From: Imperialibacter roseus
GTDB taxonomy: Bacteria > Bacteroidota > Bacteroidia > Cytophagales > Cyclobacteriaceae
DNA: 64,000 nucleotides
Assembly (NCBI RefSeq): GCF_032999765.1
Contig: NZ_CP136051.1
Coordinates: forward strand, 5,226,501 to 5,290,500
Reading direction: 5' to 3'
The position numbers and the translations under genes were made by a program. This document shows, in pieces, positions 45,200-53,519 of this stretch. The notes beneath the pieces were generated by a model. It was not told where the DNA came from and ran no database searches. It was given only the letters and a program-made list of their open reading frames with translations. How positions within the stretch are numbered: the stretch's first letter is position 1; each line of letters opens with the position of its first letter.

Positions 45200-45979
45200 A
45201 TGGCCCTATTTGTAAAGAAACTACCCCTCGAAGAGCTACCATCTTCTAATGAATCTCCCGTACTTTTGCTTCACGGGTTTTGCGAAGACCACAGCATCTG
45301 GGAAAACATGCTGTCGGCTTTTCCAGGCAGAACAATCTATCTCGTAGACCTTCCCGGGTTTGGGAGGAGCAATTTAGAGCTAGCCCACCCACTTTCCATC
45401 GATTGGGTGGCTGAGGTTATTTACCATCAGGTGATTGAACCTGAACAGATTGAACCAATTGTTGTCGGGCATTCACTGGGAGGCTATGTGGCGCTGGCCC
45501 TGGCAGAAAAATATGGGAATAGCCTGAGTGGCCTGTGTCTGTTTCACTCTACTGTCTTTGCTGATTCACCTGAAAAGAAGGCAACAAGAAACAAGGTGGT
45601 TGATTACGTCAACAAAAGCGGAGTAGAAAGCTTTACCACTGAATTTGTCCCTGGCCTTTTCCACAGCCTCTTCAGAAGAAAGAACCCGGGCATTGTGCAG
45701 CAAGTGGTTGACCTGGCAGCAGGAACCAGGCTTGATACCCTGACTGCCTACACTGCTGCCATGCGGGACAGGCCCGAAAGAAGCGAAGTGCTTAAAATGT
45801 TTGGCCAGCCAAAGCTCATCATTGCCGGTGAAAAAGACGGTGCCGTGCCATTAGAACAAAGTCTGCTGATGAAGGAAATGGTTAGGTCTGATCAGTTTGT
45901 GCTTTTGGAGGAGACAGCCCACATGGGCATGTATGAGAAGCCGGAAGCGTGCAAAGCGGCGCTGGGTTCGCTGGCGTAA
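45200..45979 (+). CDS. alpha/beta hydrolase
   Basis: A 259-aa hydrolase with the complete triad: nucleophile Ser in VGHSLGGYVALAL (about residue 95), acid Asp in IIAGEKDGAVPLEQ and His in ETAHMGMYEKPEA. The oxyanion region is LLLHGFCEDHSIWENM. There is no signal peptide, so it is cytoplasmic. The lid between strands (KVVDYVNKSGVESFTTEF) is helical. The substrate is unknown; general esterase, lactonase and MenH-like activities cannot be separated by eye. It follows dxs by 18 bp and ends with a terminator. Confidence 0.88.
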   Translation: MALFVKKLPLEELPSSNESPVLLLHGFCEDHSIWENMLSAFPGRTIYLVDLPGFGRSNLELAHPLSIDWVAEVIYHQVIEPEQIEPIVVGHSLGGYVALALAEKYGNSLSGLCLFHSTVFADSPEKKATRNKVVDYVNKSGVESFTTEFVPGLFHSLFRRKNPGIVQQVVDLAAGTRLDTLTAYTAAMRDRPERSEVLKMFGQPKLIIAGEKDGAVPLEQSLLMKEMVRSDQFVLLEETAHMGMYEKPEACKAALGSLA

Positions 45980-45985
45980 AAAAAG

Positions 45986-46012
45986 AAAGGCCACCCCGAC
46001 GGGATGGCCTTT
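45986..46012 (+). terminator. terminator after the alpha/beta hydrolase
   Basis: AAAGGCCA pairs with TGGCCTTT, extended by CCC/GGG across one bulged base. The T-run after it is short (only TTT, then GC), so efficiency is uncertain. Confidence 0.65.
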
Positions 46013-46038
46013 GCTAAAGTATTTTCTAATTGAGCTAA

Positions 46039-47025
46039 TTATTCAGCGTCTTCCTGAACAAGAATCTCAAGCTCGATTTTACCTGCTACGCCATCACCAG
46101 CGGTGATACTTTTCACAAGGATCAAGCCTATCTTGCTACCACCAGTTTTGGTTGAAGCTGTTTTGAACGCCAACACCTGATTCGCTTCAAGAGTAGTTTT
46201 CACTCCGGCAGCGGCATCAGTAGCCGCAGTATACACTTCATCAAGGTCAGCCCAGGTAGTCACCTCCGTAAAAGCTGCTGCTGTTAACGTAGTCTTCTTC
46301 AGCATCGTTTCATTGAGAGTTCCCCAACCAGCCACTTGAGCAGTGAAGCCAGCGTTTGATAACAAAGAGTAAGCCTTAGGAGAAGCTAAACTAGCTTTAT
46401 CAGTGGCACCGTAGTAGTAACCGAAATCAATGTTTGGAGAAATAGCTGCACTAGTTCCAGTTACATCGGCAGGAGAATACACTAAGCCGGTGTTTGAAGA
46501 GAAGAACCCATCAGCAGACTTATCTCCTAGTGGAGCTGAAAGCAATACTGCAGTGTAAGCCCTTGCTTCAGGAGAAGGAGGCGCACTTACAGTTGCTGTA
46601 AATTCCTTCGTTGCTGTTTGGTCACTGTCGTCTACAGCTTCAAACGTCCACGTAATTTCTGTGTCCTCATCTTCTTCCTCAAAAGTGTAGGTAATCGTAA
46701 TAGATGCCTCTGTATTATCAGCATTTTTTGTTACCTCAGTTGAGTTTCTCGTAAATACAGTAGGGGTTCCAGCAACACCGTCAACGGAAGGCGTGATGTT
46801 CAATGTGTTGAACGCTCCAGGGGCTGTAATAGTTACAGCAAACGACACCTCATCTCCAGTGATAGCTGTAATTTCTGAACCAGACACTTCTGCATCACCT
46901 GAAACAGTAACAGTAATTGAAGGTGCAGCTGGTAGCGGCTCTTCTTCGTCACCACCGCAACTTGCCAAAATGGCTACAGATCCGATTGCACTAAAGAACA
47001 ATAAATTTCTAAATAGTTTTTTCAT
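46039..47025 (-). CDS. lipoprotein with Ig-like N-terminal region
   Basis: About 328 aa from the ATG at 47025 (MKKLFRNLLFFSAIGSVAIL, lipobox Leu-Ala-Ser-Cys, then GGDEEEPLPAAP). An ATG nine codons upstream would extend the n-region and is less likely. Residues about 35-155 read as one or two Ig/PKD-like beta-sandwiches (ITVTVSGDAEVSGSE, ITWTFEAVDDSDQTATKEFT). The rest (RAYTAVLLSAPLGDKSADGF onwards) is a small globular domain seen in other Bacteroidota lipoproteins of unknown function. It is Thr/Ala/Glu-rich and has few Cys or Trp, fitting a surface-exposed protein. It is a single gene. Confidence 0.8.
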   Translation of the reverse strand: MKKLFRNLLFFSAIGSVAILASCGGDEEEPLPAAPSITVTVSGDAEVSGSEITAITGDEVSFAVTITAPGAFNTLNITPSVDGVAGTPTVFTRNSTEVTKNADNTEASITITYTFEEEDEDTEITWTFEAVDDSDQTATKEFTATVSAPPSPEARAYTAVLLSAPLGDKSADGFFSSNTGLVYSPADVTGTSAAISPNIDFGYYYGATDKASLASPKAYSLLSNAGFTAQVAGWGTLNETMLKKTTLTAAAFTEVTTWADLDEVYTAATDAAAGVKTTLEANQVLAFKTASTKTGGSKIGLILVKSITAGDGVAGKIELEILVQEDAE

Positions 47026-47334
47026 GGTTAAATAATTTGAATTGGTTTGCAAGATTATGAATTATATCGTAAAAATTAAAGTTTATACCCAGTTAATGCT
47101 ATTTTTAAATTTTACCAACGTTTTTATCAGGTCAAATGAGATTTTACAAAAAAATTACACTTTGATAACAAACAGAGGCCTAATTGCCCTTAGGGTTAAA
47201 AATTTGGGTTGCTAACAACATCTATACTCCCAATTTATATTGAGGCATTCTAAATAATTATGGTTGGCTTTGGGGTAATGAAATTGAAGAGTCAATAAAC
47301 TACCCAAAGGTACCAATAACCACCTGCAAATTCC

Positions 47335-47352
47335 ATACCTAATAATAGGTAT
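47335..47352. promoter_or_regulatory. dyad element ATACCTA/TAGGTAT
   Basis: Two 7-bp arms around ATAA. The CCTA-n6-GGTATTTC core at 47338-47355 repeats that at 23592-23609. Confidence 0.4.
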
Positions 47353-47549
47353 TTCTACTATTGAACCTGATTTTCGTTAAAAAGTTGCGAAAGAGAGTGC
47401 TATTTCTGCTTTCCACAAGAAAGTCAAGCAGCTATGCCTGTCTTTTTGATTAGCATATTACATTGACCAGTAGCCCAAAACGACCTGCCCCGGCAGTCTA
47501 ATACTTTTGGTTGCCGTCAATTTTTTTTTAATTTTAGCTGTTTATAAGA

Positions 47550-47578
47550 TTGAATAAATGCTGAATTAAATATATTTG
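47550..47578 (+). promoter_or_regulatory. probable Bacteroidota-type promoter
   Basis: TTG at 47550-47552 and TATATTTG at 47571-47578 with an 18-nt spacer, matching the -33/-7 arrangement of the phylum. The leader to the zinc-ribbon membrane gene would be about 105 nt. Confidence 0.6.
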
Positions 47579-47690
47579 TACATTGCAATACTGTAAATGT
47601 GCAATTCTCACAACGAAAGAGTTATTTAATTGCCACATAAACCTTACATCGAACAAAACTTACTTTTGAACCTATTAACGTCGAATCGCT

Positions 47691-48425
47691 ATGCAAGAAA
47701 TTTCACCTAGTCTGCTTGAAGCTTGGAACACCTATGGGAAATATGGGGCTTATGCTTTAGTTGCTATCGGTTTAGTTGTCCTTATTTATCATTTCCTCAG
47801 ATTAGCTTCTATCGGTGATAAGAAAACTAAATATGACTATATCAACAAAAACGAGATTAACTTTTTGTGGTATGCATTTCTTCTTATAATCATTGGTGCT
47901 GCTCTGTATTCAAACACACTGGTTGATCAAACAGGTGTTCTTTGGTTCTTCGTAAGGATATTCGTTAGTTCCATGCTTGGTATCATTGCTGGCGTGGTTG
48001 TTCAAAACGTACTTAAGTTTTACTACCCCTTCTATATTGAGAAGCGTCTTAAGAAATTGAGATACTCTCCAAGGCTTTCTCCTGATGGTCGTAAGATGAA
48101 GCTTCTGAGCGAAGAAGAGGAAGATGAATACCTTGACGAAGGTATGCAGGCTGAAGAACTTGCCTTCTCTGTAGACTATGACGTTTGGATTGATGAAGTG
48201 TCAGGTTATGTGAAGATTGAAAAGTACAATGGTCGACTGCATGCACTACAGTGCAGCGAGTGTAACTACCAAACCCTGAGGGTGATGAAAGAAGAAGTTA
48301 CACGGACGGCTACTAATGATGAAGACGGCGAAATGATGAAATATTACGAATGCTCTTACTGCGGACATAAGGAGCGTAAGCCATTCAAAATCAACAAACT
48401 TAAGCCAGAAGGCGAAGCTGTTTAA
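47691..48425 (+). CDS. membrane protein with C-terminal zinc ribbon
   Basis: A 244-aa protein with three hydrophobic segments in its N-terminal half (YGAYALVAIGLVVLIYHFL, WYAFLLIIIGAALYS and WFFVRIFVSSMLGIIAGVVV), a charged cytoplasmic region (LLSEEEEDEYLDEG) and a C-terminal zinc ribbon with paired CxxC motifs: CSECNYQTL and CSYCGHKERK. The ribbon resembles those that bind nucleic acid or tail peptides. I do not know a named family. It stands alone, with its own promoter and a perfect terminator, which supports an independently regulated gene. Confidence 0.82.
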   Translation: MQEISPSLLEAWNTYGKYGAYALVAIGLVVLIYHFLRLASIGDKKTKYDYINKNEINFLWYAFLLIIIGAALYSNTLVDQTGVLWFFVRIFVSSMLGIIAGVVVQNVLKFYYPFYIEKRLKKLRYSPRLSPDGRKMKLLSEEEEDEYLDEGMQAEELAFSVDYDVWIDEVSGYVKIEKYNGRLHALQCSECNYQTLRVMKEEVTRTATNDEDGEMMKYYECSYCGHKERKPFKINKLKPEGEAV

Positions 48426-48452
48426 TCGATCACCATCGACTCGTAAAAAATC

Positions 48453-48474
48453 AAAGGCCTCAATTGAGGCCTTT
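48453..48474. terminator. bidirectional terminator
   Basis: A perfect 22-bp palindrome (AAAGGCCTCAA / TTGAGGCCTTT) with T-runs on the plus side and A-runs before it. It lies between two converging genes. Confidence 0.85.
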
Positions 48475-48478
48475 CTTT

Positions 48479-49921
48479 TTATAGTTTGATGCAAATGTTT
48501 TGGGCTTCGGTAAAAAACCGCAACGACTCGAAGCCACCCTCTCTACCCAAACCAGAATTCTTCATCCCGCCAAAAGGGGTGCGAAGGTCCCTCAAAAGCC
48601 AGGTATTGACCCAGACAATTCCAAAATGCAGCTTGTGAGAAACATTGTGTGCCATCTTCAGATCCGACGTCCAAATGTTCGCCGCCAGACCATATGATGA
48701 CTCGTTGCCCAGGCTGATGGCCTGATCGGCCCCTTTAAACGATTGAACGGTTACTACTGGCCCAAATATCTCCTCCTGGTTTGTCCTGCATGAGTTTGGC
48801 AAGTCAGCAATTACTGTAGGTTGCACAAAATATCCCCTCTCACATCGGCCAACAACGACTTGCCTGTCGCCGCCACACAAAATGTGTCCACCTTCCTGCT
48901 TCGCAAGCGCTACATACTGCAGCACCTTCTGCTGATGATGTTGAGAGACAAGGGCGCCTACTTTTACGTCACCGTCCAATGGGTCGCCCACTTTCAAAGC
49001 GTCGACCTGTTTTACAAACTCACCCAAAAACTTCTCATAAATACCTTCCTCGACATAAATTCTCGAACCGCAAAGGCATATTTCGCCCTGGTTGGTGAAG
49101 GATGACCGAACAGCGCTCTCAACAGCCAAATCAAAATCACAATCTTCAAAAATGATGGTTGGGTTCTTTCCCCCTAGCTCAAGGGATGTTCTTTTAAACG
49201 TCTCGGCAGCTGTAAGAGCAACCTTTCTCCCTGTAGCAGTGCCTCCGGTAAACGACACGGCCTTGACCTCGTGGTGTTGGACGATGGACTGACCAACCTT
49301 GCCGCCGGCCCCGTGTACTATATTCAGGACGCCAGGAGGCAGTCCGGCCTTTATACAAATTTCTGACAACAGGGAGGCCGTGTGGGGAGTGAGCTCCGAC
49401 GGTTTAGCAACCACGGTGTTACCGGCAGCTAACGCCGGCGCTACCTTCCAGGTGAAGAGGTATAGGGGCAGATTCCAGGGAGAAATGCACCCAACCACGC
49501 CAAGAGGACCACGGCGGGTATAATTCAGTGCAACACCGTCGACCAGATGCGACTCGGAAGCAAATTGGGTAATAGCGTGCCCAAAAAATCGAAAATTGGC
49601 AGCCGCCCTGGGAATATCCATGGCATTTGAAAGCCAAAGGGGCTTTCCCGTGTCGGTTGTTTCGGCAAGAGCAAGCTCGGCCTGGGACTGTTCCACGGCT
49701 TCTGCAATTTTAATAAGGTACTGAGACCGATCCTCAGGGGAGAGGCCAGACCATTTCGGAAATGCTCCTTTTGCTGCGGCTACTGCCTCCTCAACGTCTT
49801 CCTGGCAACTGTCGGGCAGCAAACTGTAGACTTCGCCTGTCGCCGGATTATAGTTGTCCAGATAATCCTTTGACGTTGAGGGCACAAGCTTTCCGTCGAT
49901 ATAGTTGGCAAACTTCTTCAC
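48479..49921 (-). CDS. aldehyde dehydrogenase, probable 2-aminomuconate semialdehyde dehydrogenase
   Basis: A 480-aa NAD-dependent aldehyde dehydrogenase. It starts with GTG at 49921, overlapping the dipeptidase stop by 4 nt (GTGA). The catalytic Cys is in NQGEICLCGSRIYVEEG, the general base Glu in SLELGGKNP, and EEIFGPVVTVQSF is the conserved C-terminal box. The GEICLC form and the PTVIADLPNSCRTNQ stretch are typical of hydroxy/aminomuconic semialdehyde dehydrogenases. Given ACMSD nearby, oxidation of 2-aminomuconate semialdehyde to 2-aminomuconate is the most likely reaction. It is the last gene of the minus-strand operon SDR, M19, ALDH. Confidence 0.9.
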   Translation of the reverse strand: MKKFANYIDGKLVPSTSKDYLDNYNPATGEVYSLLPDSCQEDVEEAVAAAKGAFPKWSGLSPEDRSQYLIKIAEAVEQSQAELALAETTDTGKPLWLSNAMDIPRAAANFRFFGHAITQFASESHLVDGVALNYTRRGPLGVVGCISPWNLPLYLFTWKVAPALAAGNTVVAKPSELTPHTASLLSEICIKAGLPPGVLNIVHGAGGKVGQSIVQHHEVKAVSFTGGTATGRKVALTAAETFKRTSLELGGKNPTIIFEDCDFDLAVESAVRSSFTNQGEICLCGSRIYVEEGIYEKFLGEFVKQVDALKVGDPLDGDVKVGALVSQHHQQKVLQYVALAKQEGGHILCGGDRQVVVGRCERGYFVQPTVIADLPNSCRTNQEEIFGPVVTVQSFKGADQAISLGNESSYGLAANIWTSDLKMAHNVSHKLHFGIVWVNTWLLRDLRTPFGGMKNSGLGREGGFESLRFFTEAQNICIKL

Positions 49922-50907
49922 TTCAATGACGAGTAATAACCAATCGCATTCTTATAGGCAATCCCCTCTTCAAAATGCTTCGCTCCTGTCTCCCTTATTT
50001 CGGCCAGAATCTTTTGATACCAGGAGGCGTTGTCCTGTCCTTGAAAATAGATTGGGTAACGAGACGGGTCAGGATGATTCAATGCATAAAAGAAGTCGGC
50101 GCCAAATGCCAGAAGGTGCTGCGCCCCAAGCTTTATGCCATGGTCAATGTGATCGTGTAACACTCCGGGGTCGGTGTCGTTGATATAGTTGCGCAGAAAA
50201 TTGATGCCGATCAGTCCATTTCGTCTTATGAGCTCCATAGCCAGCTCATCCGGAAGGTTTCTGACATGGCTGTGAACGTTTCGAAAGTTGGAGTGACTAG
50301 CCAACACCGGGACATTCAGGCTCCTTTTGTCGATATAATTCAGAATGCCGTAAGCCAGCTTGTCGCTCGTATGTGCCAAATCAACCGGAATCCTTTTTCC
50401 GTCCAGGAAATCAAGCAGCACCTCGCCATCGGCCTTCAGCCCCGCATCCGAATAGTTGCCGCCTCCAAAACGATTTTCATAGTGATGAGTCATAATAATG
50501 TAGGCCAGCGGCCCTGACGACGCCACCAACTGCTCCAGCCGGAGCAAGCCTGCGCTGAGGCTCTCGTCCTCTTCACAAAAGGCTGATCCATTTTCTATTG
50601 CCAACCAGGCGTAGCAGCCCGACTGGTTCTCTAATGCCTCCGGAGAAAGGGCACTGCTTGTGAAACGGCTGAAAAACCCGTTCGAGAGAGTTGGGAGCTC
50701 GCCAAAAAGCTTTCGCTGTTTTTCGCCAGCCGCACTACTTCCTGCTTTGGTATCGGTGTAGATGGCCATTACCTGGAGCTTAACATTACCAGCCTTTAAG
50801 TGCGGAACAGCAGCCCCAAATTCTGCTGCTTTATCAACCCCAGCACCTGGCACTAACGACAGATAAGACAGCAAATCGCAATGAAGGTCGACAATAGGTT
50901 GCTTCAT
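49918..50907 (-). CDS. M19 renal-dipeptidase-like metallohydrolase
   Basis: About 329 aa from the ATG at 50907 (MKQPIVDLHCDLLSYLSLVP), which is 1 bp after the SDR stop. A longer frame to 51021 exists but would run through the SDR gene. Metal ligands of the family are visible: DLHCD, Glu in LAIENGSAFCEED, His in PVDLAHTSDKLAY and in VLASHSNFRNVHSH. There is no signal peptide, unlike membrane dipeptidases. It sits in the kynurenine operon, so it may act on a pathway compound rather than peptides; that is inference. A cytoplasmic dipeptidase remains the default reading. Confidence 0.88.
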   Translation of the reverse strand: MKQPIVDLHCDLLSYLSLVPGAGVDKAAEFGAAVPHLKAGNVKLQVMAIYTDTKAGSSAAGEKQRKLFGELPTLSNGFFSRFTSSALSPEALENQSGCYAWLAIENGSAFCEEDESLSAGLLRLEQLVASSGPLAYIIMTHHYENRFGGGNYSDAGLKADGEVLLDFLDGKRIPVDLAHTSDKLAYGILNYIDKRSLNVPVLASHSNFRNVHSHVRNLPDELAMELIRRNGLIGINFLRNYINDTDPGVLHDHIDHGIKLGAQHLLAFGADFFYALNHPDPSRYPIYFQGQDNASWYQKILAEIRETGAKHFEEGIAYKNAIGYYSSLK

Positions 50908-50908
50908 A

Positions 50909-51697
50909 TTAAATAGAGCCAGTTCTTCCTCCGTCCACAGGAATGCTTGTACCGTTAATATAAGCGGCAGCCGGCGTCGCCAAAAAAGCGACAAGTGATG
51001 CAATTTCTTCCGGCGTGCCAAAACGCCCCGCAGGTGCCTCCATCCTCATCGACCTGGCCACTTCTTCTTCAGACTTCCCTTCTTTTTCAGCCTTGGTCCT
51101 GATAAGGGAAAAGAGTCTCTCCGTTTCAGTGAAGCCTGGCAACACATTGTTTACCGTTACCCCAAAAGGTGCCAGCTCAAGCGAAAGGGTTTTTGCCCAG
51201 CTTGCTACCGCTCCTCTCACGGTATTGGACACACCCAAACCGCTGATGGGTATTTTGACCGACGTGCTTATTACATTGACAATTCTGCCAAACTTCTTTT
51301 CCTTCATTCCCTGTGATAGCTTCTGCACAAGTATATGGTTACAATGCAGGTGTGCCTCCATGGCATCAAACACCTGCGAATAATTTGCATCGAGCAATGG
51401 CCCGCCCGGAGGCCCTCCGGTGTTATTAATCAGTATGTCATAGCGAGCTCCCCGGTTGATAGCAGCTGTGACGGCCACCTCAACACTAGAGGGGCTACTG
51501 AAGTCTGCCGAGAGGTAATTGTGCGACTGCCCGTTTTCAGCAGCCAGGCTAGCGACAATTTTTTTCATGGCTGTCTCATTTCGGGCCAGAAGTGTGACTT
51601 CAGCGCCAAGCCTGGCCAACTCAACCGCACTGGCAAGGCCAATTCCCTGGGTGCTGCCACAAACCAAAGCTTTCCTTCCCTTTAAATCTAAATCCAT
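50909..51697 (-). CDS. short-chain dehydrogenase/reductase with non-standard active site
   Basis: A 262-aa Rossmann-fold SDR. The cofactor motif is VCGSTQGIGLASA, the NNAG-like block NNTGGPPG is present, and the C-terminus ends in NGTSIPVDGGRT. The catalytic YxxxK pair is not: the position reads S157-N-T-V-R161, with Ser in place of Tyr and Arg in place of Lys, although a Ser remains in VISTSVK. A similar NTxR pattern exists in other SDR groups of unknown activity. It is the first gene of the minus-strand operon in the kynurenine locus and is divergent from HAAO, 99 bp apart. A redox or isomerase role in the pathway is possible. Confidence 0.9.
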   Translation of the reverse strand: MDLDLKGRKALVCGSTQGIGLASAVELARLGAEVTLLARNETAMKKIVASLAAENGQSHNYLSADFSSPSSVEVAVTAAINRGARYDILINNTGGPPGGPLLDANYSQVFDAMEAHLHCNHILVQKLSQGMKEKKFGRIVNVISTSVKIPISGLGVSNTVRGAVASWAKTLSLELAPFGVTVNNVLPGFTETERLFSLIRTKAEKEGKSEEEVARSMRMEAPAGRFGTPEEIASLVAFLATPAAAYINGTSIPVDGGRTGSI

Positions 51698-51796
51698 AGT
51701 TTAGTTACCGTTACCGTTTTCTCGTAATACTACCTTTTCCTAAATGGGTATTATTCGTTATTTTTAGAAAAATACGAAAACATTATTCGTTTAGCT
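51698..51796. promoter_or_regulatory. divergent promoter region between SDR operon and HAAO
   Basis: ATTATTCGTT occurs twice, at 51750-51759 and 51782-51791, exactly 32 bp apart. Between them an imperfect dyad (CGTTATTTTT / AAAAATACG, centre near 51767) is present, with a TATTTTTA near-consensus -7 box on the plus strand. A CCTA-n4-GGTATT element lies at 51739-51752. This is a candidate operator for pathway control. Confidence 0.5.
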
Positions 51797-52321
51797 ATGA
51801 CTATTAAAAGACCCTTCAATTTTAAAGGTTGGATAGATGAAAATCGACATTTGTTAAAGCCTCCGGTAGGAAACCAACAAGTTTATAAAGGAAACGATGA
51901 TTTTATAGTGATGGTAGTTGGGGGCCCTAACTCCCGAAAGGATTATCACTATAATGAAACGGAAGAATTCTTCTATCAGGTAGAAGGAGATATAAAACTG
52001 AAAATAATAGAAGATGGAAGGCCGCTTGACCTGATCATTAAGGAAGGAGACATTTTCTTGCTGCCTGCCCGAGTGCCGCACTCCCCGCAAAGGCCCGCCA
52101 ACACTGTGGGGCTGGTAATGGAAGTGTACCGGGGAGAAAAACACAAGGATGGCTTCATGTGGTTTTGTGAAGCGTGTGGCCACAAACTCCATGAGAAGTT
52201 TGAGGTAATTACTGACATCGTTTCGCAACTGCCCCCAATCATGCAGGAATTTTACGAGAGCGAAGAAAAAAGAACATGTGACAACTGCGGCACGGTGATG
52301 GAGCCGCCAGCAAGAGCCTAA
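51797..52321 (+). CDS. nbaC: 3-hydroxyanthranilate 3,4-dioxygenase
   Basis: A 174-aa cupin dioxygenase that opens the ring of 3-hydroxyanthranilate to 2-amino-3-carboxymuconate semialdehyde. Cupin metal ligands are in KDYHYNETEEFFYQVEGD and PARVPHSPQRPA, and the N-terminus FNFKGWIDENRHLLKPPVGN is family-specific. The C-terminal tail holds two CxxC pairs (CEACGH and CDNCGT), the rubredoxin-like iron site of the bacterial type. Length equals known bacterial enzymes. ACMSD follows 12 bp downstream. The gene symbol follows the Pseudomonas naming. Confidence 0.95.
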   Translation: MTIKRPFNFKGWIDENRHLLKPPVGNQQVYKGNDDFIVMVVGGPNSRKDYHYNETEEFFYQVEGDIKLKIIEDGRPLDLIIKEGDIFLLPARVPHSPQRPANTVGLVMEVYRGEKHKDGFMWFCEACGHKLHEKFEVITDIVSQLPPIMQEFYESEEKRTCDNCGTVMEPPARA

Positions 52322-52333
52322 CTTTGTGTTAAA

Positions 52334-53359
52334 GTGGATACTGATTTCAAAATAGACATACACACCCATATTCTACCGGAGAAATGGCCGGATTTGAAGG
52401 AAAAGTATGGCTATGGGGGGTGGATCAGGCTTGAGCACCACAAGCCTTGCTGCGCCCGCATGATGATCGATAATAAATTTTTCAGGGAGGTAGAAGACAA
52501 TACATGGGATCCGGTAAGGAGAATTCATGAATGTGACCAGCATGGAGTGGGTGTGCAGGTGCTGTCGACTGTGCCAGTGATGTTTAACTACTGGGCCAGG
52601 GCTGAAGATGCCCACGATCTTTCGATGCTGCTGAACGATCACATAGCCTCCATTGTGCAAGAATATCCCGACAGATATATCGGCCTCGCCACCCTGCCGT
52701 TACAGGACACCAGGCTCGCAGTGAAGGAACTGGAAAGGTGCGTGAAGCAACTGGGCTTGCACGGGATTGAGATAGGCACACACGTAAATAAGCTCAACCT
52801 GGATGCAGAGGAGCTCTTCCCCGTTTTTCAGGCAGCGGAAGAGCTGGGCGCTTCGGTGTTTGTTCATCCATGGGACATGATGGGCAAAGAGGACATGCCA
52901 AAGTATTGGCTGCCCTGGCTTGTGGGCATGCCCGCAGAAACCTCCAGGGCCATTTGCTCACTTATTTTCGGGGGAGTTTTCGAAAGGCTTCCAAACCTTA
53001 GAATAGCCTTTGCCCACGGAGGGGGTTCATTTCCCTCAACCATCGGCCGAATTGAGCATGGCTTCAACGTTCGCCCCGACCTTTGTGCTGTTGACAACCC
53101 GGTTAACCCGAGAAATTATATAGGTAAATTTTACCTCGACTCGCTGGTTTATGATCAAATGGCTTTGGATATGCTGGTGAAGCTGGTCGGCGAGGATCAC
53201 ATCGTTTTGGGGTCGGACTACCCTTTCCCTTTGGGTGAGCATGAGCCTGGCAAACTTATACAGTCAATGCCGTATTCGAAGAGCACCCGGCAGAAGTTAC
53301 TTCACAAAAACGCCCTCAACTGGCTGGGCATCCATCAAAACAAATTAGCAAAGGCGTGA
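52334..53359 (+). CDS. nbaD: 2-amino-3-carboxymuconate-6-semialdehyde decarboxylase (ACMSD)
   Basis: A 341-aa amidohydrolase-fold decarboxylase. It begins at GTG (52334), since no ATG lies before the metal motif [12 protein letters not shown]. Other ligands and signatures: [33 protein letters not shown] and the final Asp in [16 protein letters not shown]. It converts the HAAO product to 2-aminomuconate semialdehyde and so diverts it from quinolinate formation. It is 12 bp from HAAO and clearly in the same transcript; kynU follows after a 160-bp gap. Confidence 0.94.
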   Translation: MDTDFKIDIHTHILPEKWPDLKEKYGYGGWIRLEHHKPCCARMMIDNKFFREVEDNTWDPVRRIHECDQHGVGVQVLSTVPVMFNYWARAEDAHDLSMLLNDHIASIVQEYPDRYIGLATLPLQDTRLAVKELERCVKQLGLHGIEIGTHVNKLNLDAEELFPVFQAAEELGASVFVHPWDMMGKEDMPKYWLPWLVGMPAETSRAICSLIFGGVFERLPNLRIAFAHGGGSFPSTIGRIEHGFNVRPDLCAVDNPVNPRNYIGKFYLDSLVYDQMALDMLVKLVGEDHIVLGSDYPFPLGEHEPGKLIQSMPYSKSTRQKLLHKNALNWLGIHQNKLAKA

Positions 53360-53519
53360 ATAATAGTAGCTCCCGTCGCTCCAAGCTTCCTAATTTGCCT
53401 ATTTTTGTCTCTGACAAACGATAAATGAAGGTGTGCCCCGGACAGTCCGCCATTGTTGTACGCAACCAAATTAACACATTGACTGTAGAGTTCTATCGAC
53501 AACTTTAGCCAGAAAATAG

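Larger units (their letters stand above)
47053..47690. other. long AT-rich intergenic region
   Basis: About 640 bp between divergent genes with no supported coding frame. It contains a dyad (ATACCTA/TAGGTAT, 47335-47352), a TACTTTTG box at 47502-47509 and a better promoter at 47550-47578. The remainder shows nothing I can name. Confidence 0.5.

Noticed and set aside
50908-51021. Longer N-terminus for the M19 protein
   Set aside because: It would overlap the end of the SDR gene by more than 100 bp; the ATG at 50907 starts exactly at the conserved metal motif.
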